Below are positions 1 through 9,563 of a stretch of DNA of 64,000 nt, in pieces. The stretch is from Anaerococcus murdochii (GTDB lineage Bacteria; Bacillota; Clostridia; Tissierellales; Peptoniphilaceae). The stretch spans positions 62,001-126,000 of the forward strand of contig NZ_JAIPME010000002.1 in NCBI RefSeq assembly GCF_019957155.1, given 5' to 3'. The notes under the pieces are model-generated. The model saw only the letters and a list, made by a program, of their open reading frames with translations. It did not search any database and was not told the origin of the DNA. Position numbers and translations under genes: made by a program. How positions within the stretch are numbered: position 1 is the first letter of the stretch; each line of letters starts with the position of its first letter.

Positions 1-3000
1 CCCTGTATGGGAAATGGGTGGTCCTATTGCCACTTGCTGGGTCATCTGCCGGATATTGGATTGGGCAAATATCAAAAACTTCTATATCGTTAGGCACAAC
101 TATAAGTCCGCCTGGGTGCTGGCCTGTTGACCTTTTTACTTCACTAAGACCTCTTTGTAGCTTTCTAATTTGAGCGTTTGTGAGGTCTAGGTTGTTTTCT
201 TCCATGTATTTTTTGATATAACCAAAGGCTGTGTTATCCTTGATTGTACCGATGGTTCCTGCCCTAAATACCTTGCCTTCTCCGAAGAGTTCCTCAGTGT
301 ATTTATGAATAGTAGGTTGGTATTCACCAGCAAAGTTTAAATCTATATCAGGTTCTTTGTCACCTTCAAATCCCAAAAATACTTCAAATGGTATATTATG
401 GCCATCCTTGTGCATTGGTGTCCCGCATTCTGGACAATCTTTGTCTGGATAATCTATACCTGAACCTAACAAATCCTCTTCAAAAAATTCCGAATGTTTA
501 CAAGATGGGCAAACATAGTGAGGTGAAAGTGGGTTAACTTCAGTAATGTCAGCCATGGTCGCCGCAAAGGAAGAACCTACAGAACCCCTAGAACCTACTA
601 AATAACCATCTTCGTTGGATTTTTTTACAAGTTTTTGGGCAATGATATATAAAACTGCATAGCCATTTGAAATAATCGAATGTAGCTCCCTATCGAGCCT
701 GTCTTGGACAATTTTTGGAAGAGGATCACCGTAAATTTCGTGGGCCTTTTTGAAACAAGTTTCCCTGAGCATTTCCTCTGAACCTTCGATTTTTGGTGGG
801 AAGGTCCCATGAGGAATCGGCCTAATATCTTCAAGAGTCGCCACAATTTTCTTTGGATTTCTAATAACAAGCTCGTAGGCCTTTGAATCGCCGAGATAGG
901 CAAAATCTTTTAGCATCTCATCTGTGGTCCTCAAATAGTAAAGCGGTCTGTTTTCCTTGTAGAAAAAGAAAGAACCTTTTTTAAGGACGTTTCTTAGTTT
1001 GTAATCGCCAGGTTCAAGGTATCTAACACCACCTGTTGCTGCGACTAATTTATTATTAGCTTCCCCAAAGTCAATTATCTTTTGGTTTATCTCCTTGACT
1101 TGGGCAAGAGAGTCGATTTTTCCGGACTCAACCTTGTCTAAGAACATAGAAACTGGCTCTACTTGATAAAAGTCAAAGGTATCGAGAACTCTTTTTATAT
1201 CCCTGTCATTTCTTTCATTTAGAAGATATTCAAAGAGCATTCCTTCCGCACCACCAGCTCCGAGAACAAGGCCTTCTCTATATTTTTCAAGGACTGATAG
1301 AGGCGTTCTTGCTTCGCCATTTGCTATGTGATTCATCCTAGATTCTGAAACTAGCTTGTAAAGATTCTTTAGCCCTGTCTTATCCTTGGCAAAAGCTAGA
1401 GCTGAAAAAGTCTGGTGTTTAGCCTTTGGATAAACTGTATTAAGACTATTAATCTTTGAAATATCAAGGCCTTCTTCTTCCATAATCATCTTATACATCT
1501 TGATGAAAATTTGGGCAGTAGCCCTTGCATCATCGCTTGCCCTGTGGTGGTTAAAGGCTGGTATATCAAGCTTTCTTGCGATTTTATCTAGGGAAAATTT
1601 TCCCATATCATCAAAAAGAGCACGGGCCATTGGGAGGGTATCTAGGTAAATTGGATCAAATTTCAAACCCAATCTCTTAGCATTTTCTCTAATAAAACCA
1701 ACGTCGAAGTCAGTATTTTGGCCAACTAAAAGACTATCGCCACAAAAATCTAGAAATCCTGGCAAAACCTCGTCGATTTTTGGCTTATCAGCAAGCATGG
1801 CGTCTGTGATTCCTGTTATCTCAACGATTTTTTCAGGCAAAATTCTTTCCGGGTTTATTAATTGGTTATAAGTTTCAGTTATTTCTCCATTTTCCACCCT
1901 CACAGCACCGATTTCTGTGATGGCGTCCCTGTATTTTAAAAGCCCTGTAGTTTCTATATCGAAGACCACAAAAGACCCATCTTCAAGATTTTTGAAATTT
2001 GGTAAATCTTTGTCAGAAAGATTGGTCAATATCCTCAAATCATCTTCCACAAGGAGGAGTTCCACCCCATTTAAGACCCTGATTCCGTTTTTCTTGTAGG
2101 AATCATAAACGTAAGGCAAAACTTGGAGGTTTTCTGTATCGGTGATACCAATTGTATCCCAGCCCCATTCCTTAAGGACTTTTAGCAAAACTCCATCGTC
2201 CACAAAACCATCTAGGTTTGTATATTTTGAGTGAAGCTCGAGTTCAAATCTCTTATCTGCCGCCAAGTCTACTTTCTTTGAAATCAAGGCATTTGTTATA
2301 GAATTAACTGTAAAGACATCTTCCTTAGCATAGTCATCGAAGTTTAAAACTCCCTCAACTTGGACATCCATACCATCCTTAAGATCTTCAAGTTTAAAAT
2401 TATTTTTCTTATTGGCAAAAAGTTTGCAGGAAATTGCATCAGTTTTATCTTCCAAATCGAAGGTATAAATAAAATAACCAGATTTTGTTTCAAGGCAACT
2501 AAGGCCGTAAATAGTCCCAATTAGAGAATTTGTCATGCCCTTTTTATCATAAATATCTTCGATTTGTATAGGGTCAGACTTGATTTTTCTGCCAAAATTT
2601 AGGCCGTCAGTATTTTTCTTGGCCTCTTCCTTTTCCTTTTGCTTGTTTTGATAGTTTAAAGCCTGGGCAATTTGCCTTTGAAGTTGGGCTTCCTTGGCCC
2701 TTTTTAAATCGTCAAAAGATGAAGATTTATCTATTTGTTGGCTTTCTTCGATTTTAGAAGATTCCTCATCTTTAAGACTTTCATCATCCCCGGAATCTTC
2801 GTCTTCGTCTTCTAATTCTCTTTCTTCAAGGTCTTGGTCAAGTTCTTCTTCATCGCAATCTCTATTTTCAAAGCTATTTTCTATGGAGACTGGGCTTTCT
2901 TCCTTAAGTTCCGCTTCTTCTTTTAAAAGCTCATCTTGATTTACACTGTCTTCTTCAAAAGGATTTTCGTTTAAATTTTCATCAATATCTATGATTTCAT

Positions 3001-3364
3001 CTTCATCTTGCCCAAAATTTCCCTTAGCTGAATGATAAGCTGAATTTTCTATTGGCCTAGACTCTGGAATATTCTCATCCCTAAAAACTATATCATTTAA
3101 ATCATCAGGCACATCTTCGTATTCGACTTCGCCCTCATATTCTGGGATATAATCGTCAAAGTCTTTTACAATAATTTTTTCATAGGAAATCTTAAGGTCA
3201 ACAAAATCAAAATATTCCCTCAAATCCTCTTCGAGAGCAGAATCCAAAGGATTTTCTGATTTTATTTTGATCTCAAGGAGGTTTTCCTTTTGGTAATAAA
3301 TCGCGCTAATTATAGTATATAAATTTTCTTTAACTTTTATTAATTTAGCCAGGTCAATTTGCAT
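1..3364 (-). CDS. polC: DNA polymerase III PolC (3' end outside window)
   Basis: PolC is the replicative polymerase of low-GC Gram-positives. About 1,121 codons are present; the C-terminal part, roughly 300 residues of a usual ~1,430, lies beyond the window start. Visible in order: an N-terminal domain, a long Asp/Glu/Ser-rich linker (about residues 110-230), an OB-fold region, the first half of a PHP domain, a DEDD 3'-5' exonuclease (FDIETTG, later HHRASDDA), the second PHP half, then the start of the polymerase region with a CxxC...CxxC zinc site. The ATG at 3364 overlaps the 3' end of ispG by 11 bp, so translation is probably coupled. Several PHP metal ligands are replaced (ELHS for HLHT, TDT for TDH, GGVR for GDVH). 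Identification is secure; loss of PHP activity is inference. Confidence 0.96.
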   Translation of the reverse strand, partial: MQIDLAKLIKVKENLYTIISAIYYQKENLLEIKIKSENPLDSALEEDLREYFDFVDLKISYEKIIVKDFDDYIPEYEGEVEYEDVPDDLNDIVFRDENIPESRPIENSAYHSAKGNFGQDEDEIIDIDENLNENPFEEDSVNQDELLKEEAELKEESPVSIENSFENRDCDEEELDQDLEERELEDEDEDSGDDESLKDEESSKIEESQQIDKSSSFDDLKRAKEAQLQRQIAQALNYQNKQKEKEEAKKNTDGLNFGRKIKSDPIQIEDIYDKKGMTNSLIGTIYGLSCLETKSGYFIYTFDLEDKTDAISCKLFANKKNNFKLEDLKDGMDVQVEGVLNFDDYAKEDVFTVNSITNALISKKVDLAADKRFELELHSKYTNLDGFVDDGVLLKVLKEWGWDTIGITDTENLQVLPYVYDSYKKNGIRVLNGVELLLVEDDLRILTNLSDKDLPNFKNLEDGSFVVFDIETTGLLKYRDAITEIGAVRVENGEITETYNQLINPERILPEKIVEITGITDAMLADKPKIDEVLPGFLDFCGDSLLVGQNTDFDVGFIRENAKRLGLKFDPIYLDTLPMARALFDDMGKFSLDKIARKLDIPAFNHHRASDDARATAQIFIKMYKMIMEEEGLDISKINSLNTVYPKAKHQTFSALAFAKDKTGLKNLYKLVSESRMNHIANGEARTPLSVLEKYREGLVLGAGGAEGMLFEYLLNERNDRDIKRVLDTFDFYQVEPVSMFLDKVESGKIDSLAQVKEINQKIIDFGEANNKLVAATGGVRYLEPGDYKLRNVLKKGSFFFYKENRPLYYLRTTDEMLKDFAYLGDSKAYELVIRNPKKIVATLEDIRPIPHGTFPPKIEGSEEMLRETCFKKAHEIYGDPLPKIVQDRLDRELHSIISNGYAVLYIIAQKLVKKSNEDGYLVGSRGSVGSSFAATMADITEVNPLSPHYVCPSCKHSEFFEEDLLGSGIDYPDKDCPECGTPMHKDGHNIPFEVFLGFEGDKEPDIDLNFAGEYQPTIHKYTEELFGEGKVFRAGTIGTIKDNTAFGYIKKYMEENNLDLTNAQIRKLQRGLSEVKRSTGQHPGGLIVVPNDIEVFDICPIQYPADDPASGNRTTHFPYR

Positions 3365-4412
3365 TTTTCTCTTCTTTTAAAACTTCAATTAGGGTATCAA
3401 CTATCTCTTCTTCTTTTACCTTCTTAACAGTCTTACCATTTTTAAACAAAAAGCCCATGCCATTAGCTGCAGAAATCCCATAGTCTGCCTCTTTTGATTC
3501 GCCAGGCCCATTTACAGGACAACCCATGATGGCAACCTTGGCATTGACATCAAGGCCTTTTGATTTTTCCTCAACCTCTCCAACTATCCTTGGAAGATCA
3601 ACTGTTGTCCTAGAACAAGTCGGACAAGAAACTATATCAAGACCATCTCGTCTAAGGCCAAGAGCCTTAAGTATTGCCTTTCCAGCCCTCACTTCCTCGA
3701 CAATATCACCAGTGATAGAAACTCTCAAAGTATCACCAATCCCGTCCTTAAGAAGGGAGCCGATTCCTATTGAGGACTTGACAAGGGCTTGGTAAAGTGG
3801 GCCTGCTTCTGTCACTCCCAAATGCAAAGGATAATCTACCTTAGATGACAAAAGCCTATAGGCATCAATCATGGTATTTACATCAGAAGACTTTACAGAA
3901 ATTTTTATGTCGTAAAAGTCCATATCTTCAAGTATTTTCACCTCTTCTATGGCACTTGCCACAAGAGAATCCTTATTAACTCCACCAAATCGATCAACTA
4001 TCTCTCTTGAAACAGATCCAGAATTAACCCCAATCCTTATTGGAATTTGCCTTTTTTTGCATTCTTCAACAAGAAGGGCTACCTTATCCTTGCCGCCAAT
4101 GTTCCCTGGATTATATCTCAAACAGTCACAGCCATTTTCTACTGCAGCAAGAGCTAATTTATAGTCAAATTGAATGTCAGCCACAAAAGGGATATTTGTA
4201 AGGCTTTTTATCTTAGGAATAGCCTTGGCATCCTCGATTGTATTTACTGCCGACCTTGAAATATCACAACCTTCAGCCTCTAAAGCTTTAATTTGTTTAA
4301 CTACAGCTTCCACATCTGAAGTCTTCGCAGTTGTCATTGATTGGATAGAAATAGGAGAGCCGCCACCAACAGCAACATCTCCTACAAAAATTTTTCGTGT
4401 TTCTTTACGCAT
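3354..4412 (-). CDS. ispG: 4-hydroxy-3-methylbut-2-en-1-yl diphosphate synthase IspG
   Basis: IspG is the [4Fe-4S] enzyme that converts MEcPP to HMBPP in the MEP isoprenoid pathway. The 352-residue length fits the bacterial single-domain type: a TIM barrel followed by a C-terminal iron-sulfur domain. Cluster ligands are visible as Cys263 and Cys266 (SCPTCSRT) and Cys298 plus Glu305 (GCPVNGPGE). It lies between rseP and polC on the same strand, the usual Firmicutes order, with an 11-bp overlap into polC and 10 bp to rseP. The start has a good AAGGG-type ribosome site. The MEP enzyme Dxr, normally encoded just upstream between cdsA and rseP, is not in this cluster. Confidence 0.97.
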   Translation of the reverse strand: MRKETRKIFVGDVAVGGGSPISIQSMTTAKTSDVEAVVKQIKALEAEGCDISRSAVNTIEDAKAIPKIKSLTNIPFVADIQFDYKLALAAVENGCDCLRYNPGNIGGKDKVALLVEECKKRQIPIRIGVNSGSVSREIVDRFGGVNKDSLVASAIEEVKILEDMDFYDIKISVKSSDVNTMIDAYRLLSSKVDYPLHLGVTEAGPLYQALVKSSIGIGSLLKDGIGDTLRVSITGDIVEEVRAGKAILKALGLRRDGLDIVSCPTCSRTTVDLPRIVGEVEEKSKGLDVNAKVAIMGCPVNGPGESKEADYGISAANGMGFLFKNGKTVKKVKEEEIVDTLIEVLKEEKNAN

Positions 4413-4422
4413 ATTTCCCTTC

Positions 4423-5436
4423 TTATCTAAATAAATTTACTATATCTTTTATAGAAACCACCAAGATTAGACCTAGTAATATAAAAAATCCAACCATGGT
4501 AATTTTTTCTTCAAGTTTTTTATTAATTTTTTTGCCAGTAATAATTTCAATTCCACTTGTCAAAAGCTTTGACCCATCAAGGGCAGGTATTGGCAAGAGA
4601 TTAAAAACTGCAAGGTTTACTGAGATATAAGCCAAAAAGTAAAGCAAATTTGCAAGACCATTTTGGGCTTGGTTTCCTAATTCCTTAAGAACTCCAACAG
4701 GACCTGAAAGAGCTCCAAAGGCAAGTTTGCCAGTAAAAAGCCTGCCTAAGATTGTAAAAATCATCTTGACATTGCGACCTGTTTCCTTAAAACCAAGGCC
4801 AATAGCCTCAAAAAATCCAGGTGTACGTCTAGCAGGGATTATTCCAATATAGGTATTTTCTCCATCCACCTTTGGCTTAAAGGCAAAATCAAGATCTTTA
4901 CCATTTCTTTTTGCAAGAACTGTGATTTCCTTATCAAAATCCTTATCCTTATAAAAATCATTTACGACCTTAGAAATGTCATTAAAATCATCAATGACTT
5001 GGTCGTTGATTTTTAAAATCTCATCACCTTTTTCAATTCCAGCAGCCTTGGCTGGGGAATCTTCGATAAAGTCAGAAACTTCTGTTGTCACAACTCCGCC
5101 GATTACTCCAACTATTGTAAATACAAGGACTGCTATAATTAAGTTTGCCACAGGTCCTGCAAGGATTGTCAAAAATCTCTTAGAGGCAGGGGCATTATCA
5201 AAGGACCTTGGATCAGATGATTCGTCATCTTCGCCCTCCATAGCACAATAACCACCAATAGGAATTGCCCTAAAGGAATAGGTAGTTTCCCCCTTTTCCA
5301 TTGAATAAATAAGGGGACCCATGCCCACAGCAAACTCATTTACCTTTATTCCCGATTTTTTAGCCACAATAAAATGGCCAAATTCGTGAAAAACAATCAG
5401 TAGCAAAAATAAAACTACCGCTAAAACTATTCTCAT
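4423..5436 (-). CDS. rseP: Site-2 zinc metalloprotease RseP
   Basis: This is a membrane-embedded S2P-family protease that cuts transmembrane segments of regulatory or signal peptides. The zinc motif HEFGH is at residues 17-21 in the first membrane helix, and the LDG motif completing the site is at 286-288 within NLLPIPALDG. A single PDZ-like domain occupies the middle (about residues 110-190), and hydrophobic helices lie near 90-110, 255-280 and 310-330. At 337 residues it is typical of the short Firmicutes form with one PDZ. It sits 9 bp downstream of cdsA and 10 bp upstream of ispG in a membrane-lipid/isoprenoid operon. Its substrate cannot be told from sequence. Confidence 0.95.
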   Translation of the reverse strand: MRIVLAVVLFLLLIVFHEFGHFIVAKKSGIKVNEFAVGMGPLIYSMEKGETTYSFRAIPIGGYCAMEGEDDESSDPRSFDNAPASKRFLTILAGPVANLIIAVLVFTIVGVIGGVVTTEVSDFIEDSPAKAAGIEKGDEILKINDQVIDDFNDISKVVNDFYKDKDFDKEITVLAKRNGKDLDFAFKPKVDGENTYIGIIPARRTPGFFEAIGLGFKETGRNVKMIFTILGRLFTGKLAFGALSGPVGVLKELGNQAQNGLANLLYFLAYISVNLAVFNLLPIPALDGSKLLTSGIEIITGKKINKKLEEKITMVGFFILLGLILVVSIKDIVNLFR

Positions 5437-5445
5437 TTATTCTCC

Positions 5446-6225
5446 TTAAACCCTAGAAAAAAGATAAAGAACAGGGGCAATAAACATGATAGAATCAAAC
5501 CTATCAAGGATGCCACCGTGGCCTGGTATCAAATTACCAAAATCTTTAATTCCAGTTTGTCTTTTGATATAAGATGCGATGAGATCCCCAATTTGAGACA
5601 TAATCGCAGCTATAATTGTAAAAATAACTATCTCCCTGATATAATTATCAAGGCCAAATTCGTGGCAATAGACAATATTTAAAATTGTCGCCCCAACAAT
5701 ACCTCCAATAGAACCTTCTATGGTCTTATTTGGGCTTATGTGGGCCATCCACTCCATCTTGTGCTTGCCAAAAAGGCTACCAATGATATAAGCAAAGGTG
5801 TCTGATCCCCAAGCAGTAATATAAAGCATCCATACGTAGGAAACATTTTTTATCCTAAGAATATGGGAAATCAGAAATGACACGTAAAGCATGACAAAAG
5901 CCGCAGCAAAGCCATCATATAGACTGTAATGCCCAGTCAAAATAATATACATAAATAAATATAAAACCGAAACCACAATTGATGCTATATAAATATCAGA
6001 ATTATTTATAAAAGCTGCTGCCATGATAATTCCATTGATGAAATATAGGCACTTCATAGGCAAATGTAGGTCAATCTTCTTTAAAGCCTTATCCATCTCA
6101 TGAAGGGCAATATAAGAAAAAGCCGCCACACCAAGGGCAAGAGGAATCCTACCTAAATAGGTGATTAATATTAAAAGTGTCAAAATAACTATGCCACCAA
6201 AGGCCCTATTTAAAAGTTTAATCAT
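5446..6225 (-). CDS. cdsA: Phosphatidate cytidylyltransferase CdsA
   Basis: CdsA makes CDP-diacylglycerol from phosphatidic acid and CTP, the branch point for anionic phospholipids. The 259 residues form about eight hydrophobic helices, and the family signature near the C terminus (about 205-245) is complete: an IGD motif, KRQTGIKDFG, then PGHGGILDRFDS. The start codon overlaps the uppS stop by 4 bp (ATGA arrangement), showing coupling. Upstream is uppS and downstream rseP. In most Firmicutes dxr would come between cdsA and rseP, but here the gap is only 9 bp. Confidence 0.96.
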   Translation of the reverse strand: MIKLLNRAFGGIVILTLLILITYLGRIPLALGVAAFSYIALHEMDKALKKIDLHLPMKCLYFINGIIMAAAFINNSDIYIASIVVSVLYLFMYIILTGHYSLYDGFAAAFVMLYVSFLISHILRIKNVSYVWMLYITAWGSDTFAYIIGSLFGKHKMEWMAHISPNKTIEGSIGGIVGATILNIVYCHEFGLDNYIREIVIFTIIAAIMSQIGDLIASYIKRQTGIKDFGNLIPGHGGILDRFDSIMFIAPVLYLFSRV

Positions 6226-6917
6226 AAGCCACCATATCTTCTGTCTCTTTTGGTGAAAGCAAGGATTGCTTCCCTTAGGTCATCTTCTGTAAAATCCGGC
6301 CACAAAACATCTGTAAAATATAGTTCTGTATAGGCAAGCTGGTAGATTAGGAAATTTGAAAGTCTTATTTCCCCACCAGGTCTGATTAATAAGTCTGGGT
6401 CAGGAAGACCTGCCGTATATAAATTTTCAGAAATTAATTCTTCTGTAATCTCGTCTGGCACGTAGCCTTTTTCCATAATTTCCTTAAAGGCATGAACAAT
6501 TTCATCCCTACCCCCGTAATTAAGGGCAATATTTATAACAAGCGACTTGTTATCTTTTGTCTTATCAAGGGCAAGATCACAAGCGTCTTTTGTCTTAGCC
6601 GGAAGTTTTGAAATATCTCCCAAAAAATTTATCTTACAATCCTCAGCCATTAATTGTTCTAGCTTAGAATTTACAAATTTAATAAGTAAATCCATCAAAA
6701 AACCAACCTCAGTAGCTGGTCTCTTCCAATTTTCTGTGGAAAATGCATAAAGAGTCAAGGTCTTAACCCCAAACTTCTTGCAAGACTTGGCTATCCTAAT
6801 CACATTTTCCGCACCTTCCTTATGGCCAAAGGTCCTAGGCCTATTTTGTTTTTTTGCCCACCTACCATTGCCATCAAGGATAATCGCAATGTGGTCAGGT
6901 ATTTTTAATTCAGTCAT
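6222..6917 (-). CDS. uppS: Undecaprenyl diphosphate synthase (isoprenyl transferase)
   Basis: UppS is a cis-prenyltransferase that elongates farnesyl diphosphate with isopentenyl diphosphate to the C55 carrier used for peptidoglycan and wall polymers. At 231 residues it is near the usual size. The substrate motif DGNGRWA begins at Asp15, and the C-terminal signature RPGGEIRLSNFL followed by YTELYF is intact. The start has a GAGGG ribosome site. It is the first gene of the uppS-cdsA-rseP-ispG-polC cluster; the usual upstream neighbour frr is absent, and an unrelated S41 peptidase with its own terminator lies there instead. Confidence 0.96.
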   Translation of the reverse strand: MTELKIPDHIAIILDGNGRWAKKQNRPRTFGHKEGAENVIRIAKSCKKFGVKTLTLYAFSTENWKRPATEVGFLMDLLIKFVNSKLEQLMAEDCKINFLGDISKLPAKTKDACDLALDKTKDNKSLVINIALNYGGRDEIVHAFKEIMEKGYVPDEITEELISENLYTAGLPDPDLLIRPGGEIRLSNFLIYQLAYTELYFTDVLWPDFTEDDLREAILAFTKRDRRYGGL

Positions 6918-6939
6918 AATCCCTCTCTATATCCTAACC

Positions 6940-6968
6940 ACTATACCCAAAATCCCTGATTTTTTCTA
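6940..6968 (-). promoter_or_regulatory. Putative promoter of the uppS operon
   Basis: Reading the minus strand there is a TAGAAA -35-like box (6963-6968), a 17-nt spacer and a TATAGT -10 box (6940-6945), about 25 nt before the uppS start. The -35 match is poor, so this is tentative. Confidence 0.4.
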
Positions 6969-7042
6969 TAAAAAACTAGACTTATAACCAGGCTTTAGAT
7001 TTTAATTTCCATTTAAAATCGCTAACTTAAATTGTTCACAGC

Positions 7043-7072
7043 AAAAAAGCGATATTTTAAATATACCGCTTA
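7043..7072 (-). terminator. Terminator of the S41 peptidase gene
   Basis: On the minus strand an AAGCG...CGCTT hairpin with an AT-rich inner stem is followed by a run of T residues, just after the S41 peptidase stop at 7080. It separates that transcript from uppS. Confidence 0.7.
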
Positions 7073-7079
7073 TTTTAAT

Positions 7080-8378
7080 TTATTTACTTTGACCTTCTAG
7101 TTCTATTACTTTCTTCACACACCCATCATTAGAAGGGATTTGAGATTGGTCTTTTCTTGGGATTTCTATGTCTGGAATTGTGTAGGTTGATTCTTCCATT
7201 GATTCTGTTTCCCTAAGGCCTAATTCGTGGGAAAATCTTAGGATATATTTTGTATTAGGAAGTTTTACCATGGCCGGTGTGGTCCCAATCCCATCGCCAC
7301 CTGTCTTTTCCCCTATGATTGTGCCTAAGTCATTGTCCCTAAAAAAGTGGGCTGCAATTTGGCCTGATGAATAGACATCCTCATCGATTAAAAGATAGAG
7401 ATTGCCATTAAATTTATAGTCATCGCCAAATTCACCAGGATTTTCAAGACCTGGATTAAAGATGATGTGGGTGTAGTTTTTTCTAATATCATCCATCATA
7501 TTCTTATCTTTTTTAAGGAAAGGAATATTTTCTTCCAAGTATTTAAAATCCGAATCCTTGATTTTCTTTATAGAATCCCTCAACTCTGGATACTGGGGAT
7601 CATATTTAAAGACCTCATCTGACCTAAATAAAATATATTCGTGGGTATCTTTAAAATCCTTTTTGCCCAAAATCATCGGATAGAGATAGAAATTTGTGTA
7701 GGCAGAATTGCCCCCACCATTGCCTCTGAGGTCAATAATTAAGGCTTTTTTATTTTTTGATTTTTTTAGATAAGTCTTTAGAAGGTCTAAATCTTCTTCA
7801 AAATCAGGAGTTCCTGGGTCAATCATTGCCCTGATTTTTAAGTAGGCTATATCATTATTTATATCTTGGGTTATCAAATTTTTGGTAGCTGCCCTAGATT
7901 CTTTAAAAATTTTATTTATGATTTCATTACTAGAAATTTTTGTACCAAATAAATAATTTATCAAATCAACATTTACCAGACCTTTTTCTTCCTTATTTGA
8001 AAGGACAAAGGTCTCTTTCATATCATAAGACTCATTATTATCAAGAAGATTGGTGTGACCATCGCCCAAATCTTCTAAAATCCTATTCATCTTATCAAAA
8101 AATTCTTTATCGGTCTTTAGATTTTTGATTTCTTTCTTATAATTTTCTCGATTTTTCAAAAAATCATAGGTCCCATTCCTATAAAAAAGGGCATAATATT
8201 TTTCTAAAGTATCAAAAGCGTAGTCAAAGTCATTTTCAAAAGAACTTCGGTTTTCGGAATAATATTTTGGATCAATTTCGTAGTCAAAATGACTATTATC
8301 CTGTCTAAATAAATAGGACATCGAAAGACCAATTATTAAAGAAACCACAAGACCTAAAAATATTTTCAATTTTTTCAT
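7080..8378 (-). CDS. S41 family peptidase, membrane-anchored
   Basis: A 432-residue protein with an N-terminal hydrophobic helix (about residues 7-25), then a long extracytoplasmic region ending in an S41 (C-terminal processing/tricorn-type) serine peptidase core. Visible core elements are LIIDLRGNGGGN (substrate-binding strand), DEDVYSSGQ around Ser337/Ser338 as nucleophile region, and GEKTGGDG with Lys358. No PDZ domain is obvious, so it resembles the tricorn-like or stand-alone S41 group more than CtpA. It follows pilB by 9 bp and ends at a terminator. The physiological substrate is unknown. Confidence 0.85.
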   Translation of the reverse strand: MKKLKIFLGLVVSLIIGLSMSYLFRQDNSHFDYEIDPKYYSENRSSFENDFDYAFDTLEKYYALFYRNGTYDFLKNRENYKKEIKNLKTDKEFFDKMNRILEDLGDGHTNLLDNNESYDMKETFVLSNKEEKGLVNVDLINYLFGTKISSNEIINKIFKESRAATKNLITQDINNDIAYLKIRAMIDPGTPDFEEDLDLLKTYLKKSKNKKALIIDLRGNGGGNSAYTNFYLYPMILGKKDFKDTHEYILFRSDEVFKYDPQYPELRDSIKKIKDSDFKYLEENIPFLKKDKNMMDDIRKNYTHIIFNPGLENPGEFGDDYKFNGNLYLLIDEDVYSSGQIAAHFFRDNDLGTIIGEKTGGDGIGTTPAMVKLPNTKYILRFSHELGLRETESMEESTYTIPDIEIPRKDQSQIPSNDGCVKKVIELEGQSK

Positions 8379-8387
8379 AATTCACCT

Positions 8388-9563
8388 TCAATAATCAAGG
8401 GCGGATAAAATTTCTTCGAAGGAGGTTTCTCCTTCTAATACTTGGACTAGGCCGTTTACTATCATCGGTCTAAAGCTGTCTTTGTTTAGTTTTTCGTCTA
8501 TTTTTTCACTTTCTAGACCGTAAATTCTAAGTATATCCTTAAATTCATTATCTATTGGCATTACTTCTTCTACTGCCTGACGGCCCTTGTAGCCTCCGTT
8601 GCAATGTGGACATCCTACTGGGCGGTAGATTAGAGCTTCCCTGTCCACGTCTATGTAGGTTGACATTAGTTCATATTCAGAATCTGTCATGACGTCTGCT
8701 TTTTTGCAGTCGCAAAGTTTTCTCACTAGCCTTTGGCCGGCAAGGAGGTTTACAGCTGACCTTATGAGATAATCTTCCACTCCTAAATCCTTTAGCCTAA
8801 TTAGGCCCGCAAAGGCATTTCGGGTGTGAGCAGTAGAAAGAATCAAGTGGCCTGTAATTGCCGCTCTAATTGCTATTTCTGCTGTTTCCTTATCTCTAAT
8901 TTCACCAATCATTATTATATCTGGGTCTTGTCGTAGGATAGATTTTAAGATTACTGGATAGGTTAGGCCGATTTTTTCGTTGATTGAAATCTGATTTATA
9001 TTTTCAATCTTGTATTCGACCGGGTCTTCGATTGTGATTATATTGACATCTTCCCTATTGAGTTTTTCTAAAAGTGCATATAGAGAAGTTGTCTTTCCTG
9101 ATCCTGTCGGGCCAGTCATCAAAATTATGCCAGATTTTTTCCTGATGGCTTTGGTAAGTTTGTCCTTGCTGTCATCAGAAAAACCCAAAAGCCTTGCCTT
9201 TTCCATAAAAATATCTACAGAAAGAATCCTTATTACGATTTTTTCGCCGAGGATTGTAGGCACAGACGATACCCTAAAGTCAATTCCAGGAAAAACCTCA
9301 TATTGCATAGACCTATCTTGGGGCATTCTTTTTTGGGAAATATCCATTCCACAGGAAAGTTTGATTTTTGAAGATAACATATCAAAATATTCCCTGCGAA
9401 TTTTCATAATATCAACAAGAGACCCGTCTATCCTTAGCCTAATTTTTCCAAAATCTTCCTCAGGTTGGAGGTGGATGTCAGATGCATAAAGGCCGACAGC
9501 TTCTCCTATTAAATTTTCTATAAAGCCGTCAATATCAACAGCAATTTGCCTTTGATCAAGCAT
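8388..9563 (-). CDS. PilB/GspE/ComGA-type secretion ATPase
   Basis: This is a hexameric ATPase of the type IV pilus/type II secretion/competence pseudopilus family, which powers pilin assembly. The Walker A motif GPTGSGKT lies at about 151-158, the Asp box GEIRDKETAEIA at about 220, a His box TGHLILSTAHT follows, and a CxC...CxxC zinc site lies near 290-330. It lacks the long N1 domain of PilB and is close to ComGA in size (391 residues). The ATG at 9563 was chosen over an in-frame TTG 12 nt upstream because GGAG sits 6 nt before it and it forms a TAATG overlap with the comM stop. No pilin or PilC/ComGB-type gene is nearby. Confidence 0.9.
   Translation of the reverse strand: MLDQRQIAVDIDGFIENLIGEAVGLYASDIHLQPEEDFGKIRLRIDGSLVDIMKIRREYFDMLSSKIKLSCGMDISQKRMPQDRSMQYEVFPGIDFRVSSVPTILGEKIVIRILSVDIFMEKARLLGFSDDSKDKLTKAIRKKSGIILMTGPTGSGKTTSLYALLEKLNREDVNIITIEDPVEYKIENINQISINEKIGLTYPVILKSILRQDPDIIMIGEIRDKETAEIAIRAAITGHLILSTAHTRNAFAGLIRLKDLGVEDYLIRSAVNLLAGQRLVRKLCDCKKADVMTDSEYELMSTYIDVDREALIYRPVGCPHCNGGYKGRQAVEEVMPIDNEFKDILRIYGLESEKIDEKLNKDSFRPMIVNGLVQVLEGETSFEEILSALDY

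Noticed and set aside
4976..5251. Various 60-90 codon plus-strand frames over the housekeeping genes
   Set aside because: They are shadows of strongly supported minus-strand genes.
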